A DNA stretch of 64,000 nt from Climacium dendroides (GCA_950106755.1 OX467090.1:13329489-13393488); one strand, 5' to 3'; shown: positions 1-14,000, numbered from the stretch's first letter. The notes: generated from the sequence alone by a model not told the origin. A program made the numbers and translations.

Positions 1-518
1 TGCTAAACTCCTTATAAAACAGAAAAATTGATTAGTTTGTGGAAATATCATTTTTTTCAACTGGTGCCCACAAACAAAAGTTATAATTCTATTAGACCTA
101 AATTGAACTCAATGGATAGGAAAAAATTCCATAAAAACTTGAAATAATAATTTTTTTAAATACATTTTTATATATTGTATTATTGTCTACATAGAATGCT
201 TTGGTTCATTCCATTTGTATTTGTAATGTCAAAGTTATGAAGCATCTTGTTTTATGAATACTCATAGCATTTAAAAAATAATGTACAAGATTCGTTTTTG
301 AACTCAATTTTTACATTATTTCAAAACAAAAAGTTCCATAAGCTTAACTTTGATTATTAGAAAAATCTCTCTATTGGGATTAGTGTGTTCTAATTCCATC
401 TCAAAACTATTGATGGTTTAGTTTTTTCTTCCATTTTAAAGTTTTTTGCTCTTTGCACTAAAAATTGCACCTATGAATGATTTTTGACAAAACACAAGCC
501 TTGGTCTTTTAGGGGTTA
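1..518 (+). repeat. R1 dispersed repeat, copy cut by the window edge
   Basis: This stretch shares a block near its start (a gtgcccacaaacaaaagttat-like segment) and a terminal ttggtcttttaggggttaa segment with 21548-22472 and 62450-63411. It is the 3' part of the same roughly 0.95-kb TIR family. The match was made by eye and the copy is diverged. No coding potential was seen. Confidence 0.6.
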
Positions 519-704
519 AAAAAAATTCACAACTTGCTTCTCCTCCTCTAGTTGTCCTTGGAGTGAGCCTTTACTCTTCAAAATACGCTACATAATCCAA
601 TTATATACACACAATTCAATTCACAAGTTCAAATGATGTGGAATAATGCATTTTTGATAAATTTGTATATAAAGATGTACGTATGCAATAACGCTAGTAT
701 ATGA

Positions 705-1490
705 ACATAAAAATGTGAGCATGTGAGCCATGAACATCCTACAACCATTGAAGGTGCTTATAATATAAAAATCTATAGTATAGGTATCCATAACATAGTT
801 ACACTACAATCATGGAAGTTTCTATAATAAAGACACCTATAACATAGTTATATAGTCTTCTAAGCTAATAAGCTCACAATCCTAAACTCACATAATAGCA
901 ACCCTTGATTGCCTACAAAAGAAGCACCTTCATAAGTTTAGTATTGCTTTTCCAAATGGGACGAATGAAGTCTTTCCATTTAAACAAAAATATAATCTAT
1001 AGAACAAAGGGATTTTTTTACTATTTGAAAAAAATGCTATTTTTTTTATCTACCTTCACTTGTTTAGGACATATTATGGCATGAATTTCTTTCCCATGCA
1101 AGGAATGAAATAAAAATATATATTTTTAAGAAGCAAATTACTTTCCCTATCTTGAATTTTTTTAAAGAAATCTTGCCAAAAATTAAGATCATAACTACTT
1201 CCCCGAACCTTTAGGGGTTAAGGTACAAGTTGCAACGAAGAACATTATGAAAAGTGTCTTGTAGCTATGAGGGTTGCTTTTATATGAATCTAGAATCATG
1301 AGACCATGAGCCTAGAAGATTGTACACCTATGTTATAGGTGTCTATAGTATAGAATTTTTTAATTATTATAGTATAATTATGTTGTAGATACCTATATTA
1401 TAGGCGTTTGTATTATAAAGACCTTTAATAATGTAGAATATCTACTTATACATATACTCAAGGCTCATATGCTCACACACTTGCATGGTT
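705..1490. repeat. Diverged foldback repeat
   Basis: The segment at about 705-885 reads as a diverged reverse complement of about 1295-1490. Shared blocks include cacctataacata, a tcttctaagct/tcttctaggct block and gtgagcatatgagcc-like ends. A fragment of one arm recurs at about 5035-5110 inside a kinase intron. The ends and any target duplication could not be fixed by eye. Confidence 0.5.
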
Positions 1491-1499
1491 GGTGGGCAA

Positions 1500-2060
1500 T
1501 CTTAGCAAATTCTTGATAAAATAACATATTGGATTTGTTTTAGAACACTATTTTAACAATTTGAAAAAAATGTTGTACATGATTTAATTTTCTTTCAAAA
1601 ACAATCTCACCATTCGGATTATTATATTTCAATTTCAACTTAGAGCTATCAACAATTTAGTTTTTCCTTCTATCTACTTCAATTTAACAATTTTTTGAGA
1701 GAATGAAAATTATAGGTGTGTTTTTGAATTTTTTTCCAAACTCTCAACTCAATTTTTCAATGTAAAAGAAAATTCAAATTCATAACTAATAGTGCAATTT
1801 TTTTAAGTTAAGAAGACTAGAAGCCTTATAATCTTACAATCAAGCTAGGAGTAAAAAAGATCACTAATTTTCTTCCCTTTAAACATCTATATCTTGTGAT
1901 TGATACAATCAATTTAAAAAAAAAATTGTTCTAAACATTTTCATACTAGTCTAGTTCCAAATCCTATGGTTGAATTTGCACAAAAACAAATTTTTTGTCT
2001 TTTGCATTGAAATGACAATTTTGAGCATTTTTTGACATAAAATGGCCTTACAACTACAAG
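1500..2060 (+). repeat. R1-related dispersed repeat fragment
   Basis: Several blocks parallel the interior of the R1 copy at 21548-22472, in the same order. One is the run containing aatctcaccatt, 'cttagagctat' and 'caacaatttag'. Another is the terminal stretch with aatgacaattttgagcattttttg. The copy is diverged and lacks clear ends. Confidence 0.5.
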
Positions 2061-3366
2061 TGTAATGGAGTACAAAGTGCCCTTCGATTACCATTAAAAA
2101 AAATTTGGTTCCACTTTTTGTGTTAGTTGAAAAATACTGAAATGTTGTGGATCTTTTAAAGTAGTATTTTATAGTATCTCATAAATAGAACATGGAAAGT
2201 ATATCAAGTTAAAAAAATCTTCTATACTTCAAAAACTAACATATATGAGTTATCAAAATAAATGTTTAAATAAAAAATTATATATATATATATATTAAAA
2301 TTTATAATTTTCAATCCATTGCAACAATAAATATTATGGAATTATCAATATTTAGTATGCAATTAACTATAGAGAGAATTTTAAGTTTTAAAGTTTCAAA
2401 TTATATTAATAACTATTGCAAATAGAAATTATAAATACAAATATACAAATGGAATCTATAATTCAAAATTAAACAAATTTTGCTTATAAACAAATACAAA
2501 ATTATTTCTCAAATAATTTATTCATAATAATTCTTTAAAATACTTCCAATCAAGACATTGATCAAGGCTTCAATTTTATCATTATTAATTTTTGGTAGTA
2601 TTTTATTAATCCATCATATAAAAATCACAAATGATGAAAGTTTTGAGATTCTTTTAGTAAGAATTTGAATAAAATGATATTATATAGGTGATTGCAAAAA
2701 AGACCTATACTATTTTCTATTAAGTATTCCATATCATAGAATTTCTAAGCACAGTTTTGCATATAATCATTCAATGTTGCTAAAATCTACAATATTAGTT
2801 AATAGGACAATTCTAAATATTTTATGCAGTGTTTTTATTTTTTAATTGATTTGATAAAGATTATTGTTTTTTAGTAAATATATCACGCTTTATATTTTAG
2901 ATGATATTGAGTATCTATATTAAGATATTTGGAATTGAAATATCAAGGAGATGGTCTTTTAGTAGCATAAAAGATAGTGCATAAGCAAATTTAAAAAATA
3001 ATCAATTTCATGTGGTACATAAGTTTCCAAAATGAATGTCTTTTTGCGTTTAGGATGAAAATAAGTATTAAAGTGTACGCTTTTATTGCCAAAGATTTTA
3101 GGAAATAATAAAAAGATGCAATCTTATATAAATATCATTGTAAAAAATTAATAATTATGTAGTTTTGTATAATTAAAAAATGTGGTAAATAAAAACTCAA
3201 GATTGATAGATCCATTAATTACACACTTTTCATCAATAATTTGTCAATGTCCAAAGTTTTAACATACAGATGCTACATAATGGATTGAAGCAAAGCGTGT
3301 TTGTTAAATATCTTGGCTTTGAATGATGCAAGCTAAGCAATGAATGGGAGGGAGGGGATGGAATAG
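2061..3366. other. AT-rich DNA, probably intron or 5' flank of the kinase gene
   Basis: Very AT-rich sequence with a short (TA)n run near 2278-2296. I see no exon encoding the kinase glycine-rich loop or catalytic lysine here, so the missing 5' exons probably lie upstream of the window. Confidence 0.5.
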
Positions 3367-6300
3367 GTGGTGGCATTGCCCAAAGGTCCGCATGAGCCGT
3401 GCAGTTTCTTTGATGTGTATTCAGAGGTACAAATACTAGAGAGGTTTCAAGGCGATGCACGAGTGTGCCAAATCCTTGACTATGGCGTTGTCCATGATGC
3501 TTTTGTATTGGTGCTTAAGCACTACAAATGTAGTTTGCGAGCTTGGAGGCATCACCATACACAACTTCAGAATACAACTTCATTGCCTCTTCATCAAAGA
3601 CTTCTTTTGTATCTCCAAGTATATGCTGCTGTGCTTCAAGCTGTAAGTATGTCTTTTTTGAATCATTATTCTTAATAATTGCTTCAAGAATCACTTTAAA
3701 TTTTAAAAGCCTTTATTTCATCATCAATGACTTTCTAAATATCATAAGAAAGTGTTGTTGTACTTTCAACTATAAATGTTGTTGTACTTCCAACATAATA
3801 TGTTAATTTTGAACTACAATCCTTTAGCCTTTCCTAATTGTTTTTGGATTTTAGGGTTGGTTGATAAGTCTTCAAATAAACAATCTTTTTTGATTGGTTG
3901 AAATTTTCTATTCTAATTTCAATGTTCAAAATTTGTAATAATGAAAAAAAACTATTATAAATCAATCAAGTTTATTTTTTCTATTATCTCAATTTATTAT
4001 ATTGATGTTGGTGTTTAAATTGAATGTTGAAGAAATTTGGAAAAAAATATATTTTAAAAACATTATATCAAAAATCATCAAATTTAAATCATCATTTTAA
4101 AATTAGTTCTTTAATTCTAACATCTCAAAATCTTGAAGGAATCAAAAATACATTCAGATGTAGAAATAAATGTACTATGTTATATGTAAATAAATACAAT
4201 TCATTTTCATTCCTATGTAATACTAGTATTTTATTATGACATTGAATACTCTAAATTAGATATGTTACAAAGATGGCATATAAAATGTTCAATGCTTTTT
4301 GAGGATAGTCTTTTTACAAAAAATTATCCATTAGACTTCTTATCCTAAATAGTTTTTTCAATGGAATTTATATGAAGGTCATTTAGACATTTAAAGGCTA
4401 ATCATAATTGTATGACACGTTATGCAATTGCTGGTGTCTTAAGCAACTATCATCTTTCCTTAAATTTAAATTTTAAACTTTAAAATAATTTGTAGCTACA
4501 TTGAACTTGGTTCTAAACTCCTAAACCTTAAACTTTAAGTCTATTGCAGGTGAAGGCTTTGGAAGCGCAAAATGTTGTACACTATGACTTGAAATGTGAT
4601 AATGTTTTGTTAGAACCAGTGATGTCCACAATGTCTGAGGAAGACTTTTGGCAACCCAAATGGCCTTCATCAGATAGGACATGTGTAATTCCATTTCATG
4701 TTTCTATTACAGACTTTGGTCAAAGCAAGGTTTGTGTTTCTGTTCTTTAGTATATTCTAATTATGTTGATTTGACCATTTAAAAGACAATCATACTGAAG
4801 GTCAAATAGTCTAAATGTGAAATATTGAGTATATAGGCAATGATAAAGTGACAAGTGTATAAGATATACCATAATGTCATTTAAAGAGAGAGCCAAATTA
4901 AAGAATTTTGAGTAAATGCATTTTCTATAAATGTTTTGCAACAATGTGAAAATTTATTTTTGTTATTTACAACCAAGTGAAGTGCCAATATTCCATGTGA
5001 ACTAGCTCGTGTTTTGCAAAGGGTTGTTGTTATTATGTGAGCTTAGGATCATGAGTCTATGAGCTTAGAAGACTATACACCTATGTTATAGGTGTATAAA
5101 TACCTATATTATTAGATTTAATAACTTAAATGTTTGGGTATTAATTTTGAACAACATCATGCATTTTCTTACTTATCTCATAACTAAACAACATTTCTAT
5201 TGAAAATATTGTCTTTATGTTATTTTTTACTGTTGATTACAAAAAATTCCTATTATATGTTAGCAAAGTTGAGCTAATAGGCATTAGGTTCATTTAACTC
5301 GTAGAAGGATAAATCTTTTTCAAATTTTTGCTCATTTTATCTCATGAATGCTTTTGCAAAGATATATCACTTTTTTCAAATCACTTTTTTCAAATTCATA
5401 AGAAAAAACTTATTTAATAAGCATTCAAGCATTACATTGGAAGATTGAGAAATTCTTTAGACACAACATGAAGGTTGATTGCAAGAAAGACTAATACTAT
5501 TATTCGTCACACCTTATATATTGGATTGTTTTTCTTGTACAACTATGAGAATATTGGTCAAATATAATTGAAATTCATAAAATAGTTGGATATGGACATT
5601 TTATATTTATATAAAAATATCAATAGTTTCAAACATTAATTTGGTGGGGAATATTGATTTTTGTAACAAACGTGCAATTTTAGTACTATTGATTACTTAT
5701 TCAAAAAAATTTAGAGCTAAAATTTGGAAAGAATGGTTTTCTAAGTAAACCAACACCTAATGTGTGGAAGAATTATAAATAGTCAATTCTATATTGTATA
5801 GAATTATGTAAAGGGAATTTCTATCAATATGCATTTTGAACATAGAAAAAATGATTTTGGTCATTCTTTTGGGTGAATGAAAAATCTTTATAGAACTTTT
5901 AAAAATATTCAGATTTATTTTATTTTTAAAATGACTTTTCCAATTTATTCTTTTCCTACTTCAAAATTTATTCTATGCCTAATCTTCCCACGATAACATC
6001 TTTTTAAAGGTCTACACATTTTCCAATTAAATTTTTAATATCTTTTTAAAGGTTACTCTTTAAAAATGAAAAAAAATTGAGAAATTTAAAAGCACTTTGT
6101 TGATCGTGTTGAGTATGGACTTTAGGAAGCTAAGAGGATAATTATCATGCTCAATCAATGTTGAAAGTAGTGTAAATGGTTATAATTAAAATGTTAACGT
6201 ATTCTTAATATCATTTACACTAATACAACAAAATACATTTGCATCTTCTAACAATAGACAACAAAAACTCTGCAACATTAATTTCACATATCTTTATATA

Positions 6301-9300
6301 GACTTCACAAACATTTATTAAAATAATTTAAAAAAATTGATGAAACCTACACAAAATAACTTAATGAATCTAATGAGGAATTTGTTGCCTATTTGAGATG
6401 TTGTAAACATTTTTATTACCAAAAGTTGACTACTAAATGTCTTTTTTTTCCTTTTTTTCCTTTTTTTCCTTAGTACTAATAGAAATTCACATTGAAAAAA
6501 CCATTCCAGATGATGATTTTATATTAAATCTATGTTATTTCAAAAACACAATTGTGTTAGTTTTAGATTTATTTTAAACAAACGTTTGTTAAATCTACAT
6601 TATTTCCAACACAATTGTGTTAGTTTCAGCTTTATTTTAAACAAACATTCATTGAATCTACATTATTTCCAACACAGTTGTATTAGTTTCAGGCTAGATT
6701 TAACACAAAACCATCATTTGGAATGATTTTTTTTCAGGCATCGTTCGTCGAAGGAGGAGAATGCACTGCCCGCAATCGAGGCACCGAGTGTGTCAAAAGC
6801 CCAGAGATGCTGAAATTGCTGAGCAGCCATGACAACAAGGAGGTCGGGGCCCAGGCTCGCACCTCAAGCGTGGAGGACGAAATCTCGGTTGGCAAGGCGG
6901 GGGATGTATGGGGCTTGGGCTGCCTATTGTATGAGCTTTTGACGGACGAATATCTTTTGTATGACGAAGATTGGGTTCGCTTCTTCATGCGGGTGACCTC
7001 ATCCACCGAGGTACCAACATGCCTCATAGATGACTAACTTGCATTGTATACTCGAGCTAAATTAGCCTATATAAATTAGCCTATAACTAGTTTGTCCTAT
7101 TGGCATTGTTGAATTTTTAAAAATCTCCACACAAAAGACAAATGCGAAATATGGAGAGAGCAATTGGAATTTTATTTATTTGAGAAAGTTTGAGTTTGTT
7201 ATGAATTTTTGAAGTGTGTTGTCTAATTGGTCCCAAAGAATCAGTAATCTACCCCAAAACTAACAAAAAGTGTATTTGTAATGGTCATCCTGCTCACCTA
7301 GAGTAGTCACGATAGTTATAAACATGGATTATTATAATGTTCTTTTTGTAATGAATTTACATTCAAGAGGTGGAAGTTCCTATTTGAAGTCAGTAATCAC
7401 TCCATCATGTCATTCAAGGAATTGGTTGTGGTCATTAATTCAACCTAATGTATCTCAAGTCTTATTTATTTTTAAAAACATTTATAAATTTAGATGTAAA
7501 ATTTTAATGAGTTATTCTCTAGATATTTGAGATGGATCATTCCCTATATTTACTTTGATTATGCCTAATCCATACTTCTTTAAAAATAAACAAGACCAAA
7601 GACATAGCTATTTTAAATCCAATAAACAAGATGGCGAGACTTTTATAAAATAAATAGGCGAAGTTAAGTGAAATGGGTGGTCTTGTTTGTGTGACCGTTA
7701 AGTTACATGGGTAGTGGTATTTGTACCACTTCAAAACATGGTCAAATGGACAAAACAACTCCTATTAAGTATCAACATCGGGTTTTTTGGCATCATAGCG
7801 ATTTTGGACAACTCACTACAAATGGAATTTTTATTTCTTTACTTTAAAAATTTCACAAAACATATGCCTAAGGAGTAGCTTTAAGGTGCAACAATTTTCA
7901 TGGTTAAGAAGTTATTGCATGATATGTAATTTTCAACATTCGGCAGGCAACTTGGGCAGCCCAAAAAACTTCTTTAAAAATCATTGCTTAAAAATATAAA
8001 AATTTGAAATTGGTTCTCTAGACTTATATACAAGTAGAAAGCTTTGAATCATTTCATTTTGATTAATGAGATGAAAGTTATGAGGAGTTTTAGTTTACGA
8101 ATAGATATGATGTGTAGAGATTCCATACCTACCCACAAACTAAAACTCCTTATAATTTTCATCTCATTATTCGAAATGAAATGATTTAAAGTTTTCTACT
8201 CATATATAAGTCTAGAGGACCAATTTCAAATTTTTAATTTTTTAAACAATGATTTTTAAAGAAGTTTTTTGGGCTGCCCAAGCTGCCCGCCGAATGTTGA
8301 AAATTATATATCATGCAATAATTTTTTAACCATGTAGTCAAAAGTTATGAAAATTGTTGTGCCTTAAAGCTACTTAAATTTTCAAAGTAAAGAAATAAAA
8401 ATTCCATTTGTAGTGAGTTTCCCAAAATCGCTATGATGCCAAAAAACAGTGTTTGGATTAACATAATCATGCAAGTCTTTTTTTATCATTCATATAATCA
8501 TATTCAGGATTCTATCTCCATGTCTATTTTAGACATACAATATCTTAACTTTGAAAAATGAGACCTATCACCAAGGTACTTTTGCCAAAAATGATTCAAT
8601 TTTTGGTGCATTATTCATTTCTACAATTATCTAAAAAGTCATCCATCAACCATTTTTTTGGCTCATGTGGCGTTACAAGGTTAAGGGCAACCCTTTAGTT
8701 TTCTTTTTATCAATGACATTGCTATATAAACAAGTAGCTACACTACAAAAAGCTTTGTCATGGTAGCTTTTGTCAATGTAAAAATGTGCTATCTAATATT
8801 ATATCAAAAAGTATTGCTATACAATTTAAACTTCTTCAAGGTAGCTTTTCTCAATGCAAAGTTTGTGCTCCCGTTTGATCTAGAACCAATAAAGTAAGGT
8901 TTGAACCAATAAAATAAGGTTTGAAACATCTCAACCTCACTCCTCAATGTTTTTTTAACACCAAATCTAAACTATCGCTAAGACTCATCCAAAATCAATG
9001 CTCAATTTGGACTTTAATCTTGGCTTATAGGAATTAATACCGGATGAAAAAGCAGCAAAGCTCGACAACAACACCGCCATCATCGACTTCTTACGTTTCA
9101 TTCTCGTTCGAGACCCCAATTCTCGACCCTCGTTGGATGACCTTATACTCCGCTTGGAGCAGCTCCAGGCAACATTGGGAATTCAAAGTCCTTGTGACAC
9201 CAAGGTACGTGCATCCATAATCATTGTTTTAAATGACACCTGCATTTAAGGTAACTAACAAGTCCAGAAATCGCCCACCCAAGAGCTGAAACTGAATTTT

Positions 9301-10376
9301 GGGGAGGTGAAGCTTCTTGAAATAATTTTCAGTGAAATTTCCTTGAAAGACAAGTGGAATTGGCATGTAACCCAAGTTGTTTCATATTTTTTGGAGCTTT
9401 GTAGAGTTAGTTATGAAATTTTGAAGTTGAAATGACATAGGGCTCTAAAATTGTCCATCTCATGAAATGTATAGTGTTTAGAAGCATGTACACATAATGT
9501 ACATTTGAGGATATGGGTGGTTTTAGAGCCTGTGCAATTTGAGAGCCTGTTACCTTAGACCTCAAAGTGACAATCAAACGTAAATATTGATGAAACTAGA
9601 TGAACACAATTAGAATATGGGAGGCTAAAAGAGCTTAGTGTTGATTTTTAGTACATGTTGAAATCCTCTTTCACTTGTCAATAGGATTCAATAAAAATCT
9701 TTCATGTTTTATTTGTAATAAGTAGGCTTAGTTGCTCTTAAGGCATGTGTAGTTGTGCACCCATAGTCTTCACTATCCAAAATGCAACACCTACAATTGA
9801 ACCTAAAAGCAACATACAACCAAACCTTGATATTGCATGGTGATACAAGATGAAAACAATCTAAACATGAGAGTTCAATGTCGATTTTCTGTACGCGTAA
9901 ACAATCAACTGCAAAACTTTGATTTTCGTAACTAATTCATATAATGTCCAAATAATGCATGCTAAAGTGTGTTGGAATCCTTTCTTTCACCTAATGATAA
10001 GATCCAATAAAAGTAATTTATGTTTTATAACAAAAAGCATATATCATACTCACTTGCTATTGGTGTCAATTGTGTGTGTACTTAGTTGTCGCCACCGCCG
10101 CCACTTCATGATGAGTCTACAACAACGGACATATTTGATGAATTGGCCTCGGGGACATATTCGGAAGAAGAAGAGGAATCGCCACCACCTCAAATTCAAT
10201 TGCCTTTAAATGCTCGCCCCATGCATGTCTACAAGAGATGTGAGACCCCCTCAATCTATGCTTCAAAGCGGCACACAATCAAGGGTCCGGGATTATATGG
10301 CGTCAAGAGGCAACCAAGGTTTTGGCGGTGGTGTTGTTGCGCATGTTGTTGGAGGAATGTTGAGCTCACGAGATGA
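3367..10376 (+). CDS. Serine/threonine protein kinase, 3' part (5 exons)
   Basis: Five exons (3367-3642, 4550-4729, 6738-7010, 9031-9204, 10086-10376) are bounded by AG acceptors and GT donors, all phase 0, and give 397 residues ending in TGA. Kinase landmarks run in order: an alpha-C-like segment with a Glu (FDVYSEVQIL) and a hinge region in exon 1; the catalytic loop HYDLKCDN at about residues 103-110; DFG at about 147-149; RGTECVKSPEML at about 166-177, an APE-type motif; DVWGLGCLLYELL from about 208; RDPNSRPS at about 270. The glycine-rich loop and catalytic Lys are missing, so the gene is 5'-partial. HYD in place of HRD makes it a non-RD kinase, and about 30 residues separate the catalytic loop from DFG. 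The last exon adds a Pro/Glu-rich linker and a Cys/Trp-rich tail (WRWCCCACCWRN) that might be a lipidation or membrane-contact site (inference). Exons are GC-rich and introns AT-rich. The first acceptor has a poor pyrimidine tract and is the least certain boundary. Confidence 0.8.
6443..6470. repeat. Short tandem repeat (ctttttttc units)
   Basis: Three successive units of about nine bases, cttttttt followed by c, form a pyrimidine tract within the third kinase intron of the window. It is too far from the acceptor at 6737 to be its polypyrimidine tract. Confidence 0.6.
6535..6710. repeat. 63-65 bp tandem repeat, about 2.7 copies
   Basis: Units begin at 6535, 6600 and 6663. Each starts ttattt and contains a cacaattgtgttagttt-type block, itself partly palindromic. 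The array ends just before the acceptor of the exon at 6738. It stays open in one frame, but only because the repeat preserves frame. It is not a gene. Confidence 0.75.
7782..8447. mobile_element. 666-bp foldback (MITE-like) element
   Basis: Two arms of about 315 bp (7782 to about 8098 and about 8131-8447) are long imperfect inverted repeats. They begin with gttttttggcatcatagcg and share the gggctgccca/tgggcagccc block, with a loop of about 30 bases between them. The element lies in the kinase intron between the exons at 6738 and 9031. A single-arm relative lies at 17570-17936. No clean target duplication was found at the ends. Confidence 0.8.
9285..9550 (+). repeat. R2 dispersed repeat fragment
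   Basis: It contains aacccaagttgtttcatat, gaaattttgaagttgaaatg and a tttagagcctgtgcaattt-type block. These recur at about 62064-62290 and, in the opposite orientation, at about 11385-11575. A related piece is at about 31660-31760. It lies in the last kinase intron. Confidence 0.6.
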
Positions 10377-10898
10377 AAGTCTCGGGGTAAGGGAACTACA
10401 CCTAAAATCGCACAAATAAGCAATTCAACGTGGTTCCGATTATTATATTGAAAACCTTTAGTTTGTAGGGGTTTGTTGGTAGTCAAAAGGGGATAATTCT
10501 AGATTCTTTGAGAATGCATTTTGTAGACACTATACGAGTAAACTATGAATTTTCAATGTATTGGAAATAGGTGTTTCTAAAATTGACCATAGATTCTCAT
10601 GAATAGTGTGTGGAAGTACATTTTAAGCAAGAATCTAGAGTGGTCGATTTAGAAAGTGGTCAAAATTAGGTGTAGTTACCTTATGTTGAATTGAGAGCTT
10701 GAAAGAAAAAAAATCCAGTTTCATTATATTGGTGCAAATTAGAGCACCAACTACTTGTGGACAATCATTGCGTTGTACAAAAAGTCTCTAAGAATTAAAA
10801 ATTATTGGTGTAAATTTACATTTAAGAGCACCTTCTACTTGAAAAGTGCAAAAGTTATGAATTTAATTCAATTTAACAAAATTGACATTGTTTAATGC

Positions 10899-11040
10899 AG
10901 ATGTCTACAAGAGAAGTTAGATTCCATCTACCAATACATCGAGGTGAAGATTCAAGGGCCTGGGATATGCTCCAAAGAGGTAGCGCAAGCGGTGGAGGTG
11001 CTATAGTGTGTTGTTGGAGGAGGAATGTGGAACTAACATA
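10899..11040 (+). pseudogene. Decayed duplicate of the kinase terminal exon
   Basis: After a good acceptor (tttaatgcag, ending at 10900) the sequence repeats the last part of the exon at 10086-10376. It starts at gtctacaagaga, passes through a caagggcctgggat-like block and ends in tgttgttggaggaggaatgt and a gtggaactaacataa close. In the frame of the original exon it meets a stop early (agttag). The shift and substitutions suggest a tandem exon duplication that has decayed. An alternative, less likely, is a second optional last exon. Confidence 0.6.
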
Positions 11041-14000
11041 ATTTTCATTGTTCACTAGGATTCTCTTCTCCCTTTAATTTGAAGAGATTGAGGATTAGTA
11101 AGGTATTTAGGAAAGAATGTCAATAGGTGGCCAAACCTCCTGGGATTGCAATAAGGATAATTCCCTTTGCCTAGAGCTAATATTCTTTGGCCTTCTATGG
11201 TGATTTGAAGACCATATGTCGATCTATTCATCAATGTTATGGATGAGATGAGAGTTGATATCAGTCAGTGAAAGAATTGATGTCATGAACTATAGTGACA
11301 AAACATCAAAAGTAGTGGGATGGCATCAAAAGGAATGGTATGGCACCAAAAAAATGAGCATTTGCTCCAAATAAAGAGTAATGACCACTGCATTTCAACT
11401 TCAAAATTTTAGAACTAATTCCACAAAGGTCCTAAAAATATGAAATAACTTGGATTAGATGCCAATTCCATTTTTCTTTCAAATAAAATTTACTTGAAAA
11501 ATATTTCAAGAAGTCAAACCTCTCCAAATTGAAAATCAGCTCTTAAATGGGCACTTTATGAACCTCCTACCTTATAAAAATTATTCCGCCATTCTTCACA
11601 TGCTTGTGGACTTGTTGTTGGTGAAAAGTTACAACTTTGCTTGGAGTGTTTGAATAGGGAGAATCATTGACAAAGAGTTTTTTTTTTAAAATAAAGAAGT
11701 AAATCCATTATAGACCCTCAACCCAATTGCATCCCTATCTACAATTGTCCTACATTTCATGGGTAATCATCAAGGCTTGCAACTTCAATTATACTTCCTA
11801 AGAAGGAATCTTTGGATGCAATGTTCAAATGGTTCTGGAGTGGTAGAATGTAATGGAGTAGATGAAAGAAGGTCAACTGAAGTAATAAATGAATGGTGAG
11901 GTGCAACCTTTTTTTTACTTTTTGAGAAAGTACCAAGATGGCTACAAAATTTGGCGAGGCATGGCATTCCTACATTCATCCATCTTTTGGACCAAAAACC
12001 ACTTTTCAATTATATGCACGCACTTTTTCATCCAAATTTGATGACTTCATCCACATTTTAAATAGAAACAAGAAATTTTTGGCAAAAAAAGACTACTTTT
12101 TTCAGGCGAAAAGTAGAAATTTATTTTGAAATGGTGCAACCTGACCCCATGGTGCCGGAAAAAAAAAAGGGGCTGGTGAGGTGTGTTGCGGCTCCAGAAG
12201 ATCAATGATGTTGCTGTTGCTGGGTAGTAGTTCGTTAACAAGAAGGTACGTGACCTCATTATTTAAGAGACTGTCAATTGTTACCTTCATGTGATATAAA
12301 TTAAATTGTCTGGTAATCACCATTGATTCACTCTGGAAGTGCCATTGATTCCGTGAATCATGTTTGCAAACTGTGTTAAAAATCAGTAGACTCTTTTTAA
12401 ATCTGGAGGCCATACTGATCATTTAAATGTCTTCTGCTAGTACGAACTTTTGCAGGATTGCAATTTGATCGAGCTGCACAAGTTCAGTTCAAACCTAACT
12501 ATGAGAGCTTCTTAGGAGCTGTACGTTGTTTAAAGTACTAGCAAGTCTAAGGAAGATTGAAGTCATTATATTATCACTGAGCTAGAAGTTCTGGGAAACA
12601 AAGAGTACCCGATCGATCGAAATGGTGTAGCAGACATCGATGATCATGAATACTGATAATAAAACAACAGACAGTCTCTAGCCTGAATTTCACCAGGAGC
12701 TTCTCTTCGATTCATACCGGTGCCCATGGTTAACACTTCTACGAATCACCGAGTCTTTCACTTCAACGTATGTATGGAAACAAAAATCAAAGATTAATTT
12801 ATTACCGTATAACTTCGAATGAGGAAACTGATTTTCTGAACGTCGACAATGTATCGTCGTCACTCATAATTATTTGTCAAATTTATGGCACAACTTCACG
12901 AAAACACATTGGCATTCTCCCAAACACTAGCCGATTAGGATTAGAACTCTTCATTCCTCCTGGTTGCCACAACCAAGCTGTCCAGAGCGATGTGTAAATA
13001 ATCCCTTGTTGCCTTGGCATCTAGCTACTTCTTTTTTTTCTTGGCCAAAACTGAACCTTCAACAATCAGTTTATTTGCTTCTCCTTTTGAGAGCTTTATG
13101 CACTTGGGTGTCAAAACTTTGGTGCAAATTATGTCGAAACTGTGTTCAAATTGTCGAGGGCCAAACAAAAGCCTGGCGCCTTCACATGTGCAAGCAAACT
13201 AACTACAATGAATTCTCCCGACTACTACGTTGTCGGTATTTTCAGTGACGCGCTTTAAATAATCAAGTCAACTGAGTGGGAGCAAATTGCTGCCACTTGA
13301 CAAAGCTTCCAGGGTGGGGGTTGACTGCTGCACCAATGAATTTCGTGCTCTGTTTGTTTTTTTCCAATGGATCGTCACCATATATAATGTCAATGCAGGA
13401 GAGTTTCGCCGTCGTCATGGCATGTTTTGTTTCGTTAAAGAGAGAGAGAGGTAGATTAAGACTGATAAGGTTCAGCTACAGTTGCCTCACGCAAATTTTC
13501 AACACGGAGGAAATGAAGTAGAATTTCATTGGTCTAGTGCCAATGAGAGAAATTTCTACTACTGTGAATTGGTATTACCTTAGTGAGTGTAGAACCACCT
13601 AATATAATCAAAATGCAGGAGACTTTTGCTGTGGTGGTATGTTTTGATTGGTTAAGCAATTGAAGAAGTCAAATGGCTCAACTCTCCTACATTGACATTA
13701 TGTCTGGTAATTGCAAAAGCAAATCAAGTCATAAAAATAATCATAGGTCGATAGCAACCTTGCTACCTATGGCTCAATAGGTCCGAACTGGTCCAAACTG
13801 GCGATTATTCTTGATAACTAGGCCTGCTTTGCCATTATCTAGTTCTTCCCTTTCAATTAAAAAACAATAAAAAAAATCATTGGCTTTGGTTGCCCACTTA
13901 GAACTCCAATATCTTTGCAATGAAAAGCTTTTTGAAATTATATCCATGACTCCTAAATGCACCATCCCCTTGGTGCACTTTGAATGAGACATTGAGACAA

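Noticed and set aside
10210..10419. Second frame (69 aa) over the kinase terminal exon
   Set aside because: It is the +1 frame of a real exon. The exon frame continues phase 0 from the previous donor and keeps kinase-family linker composition.
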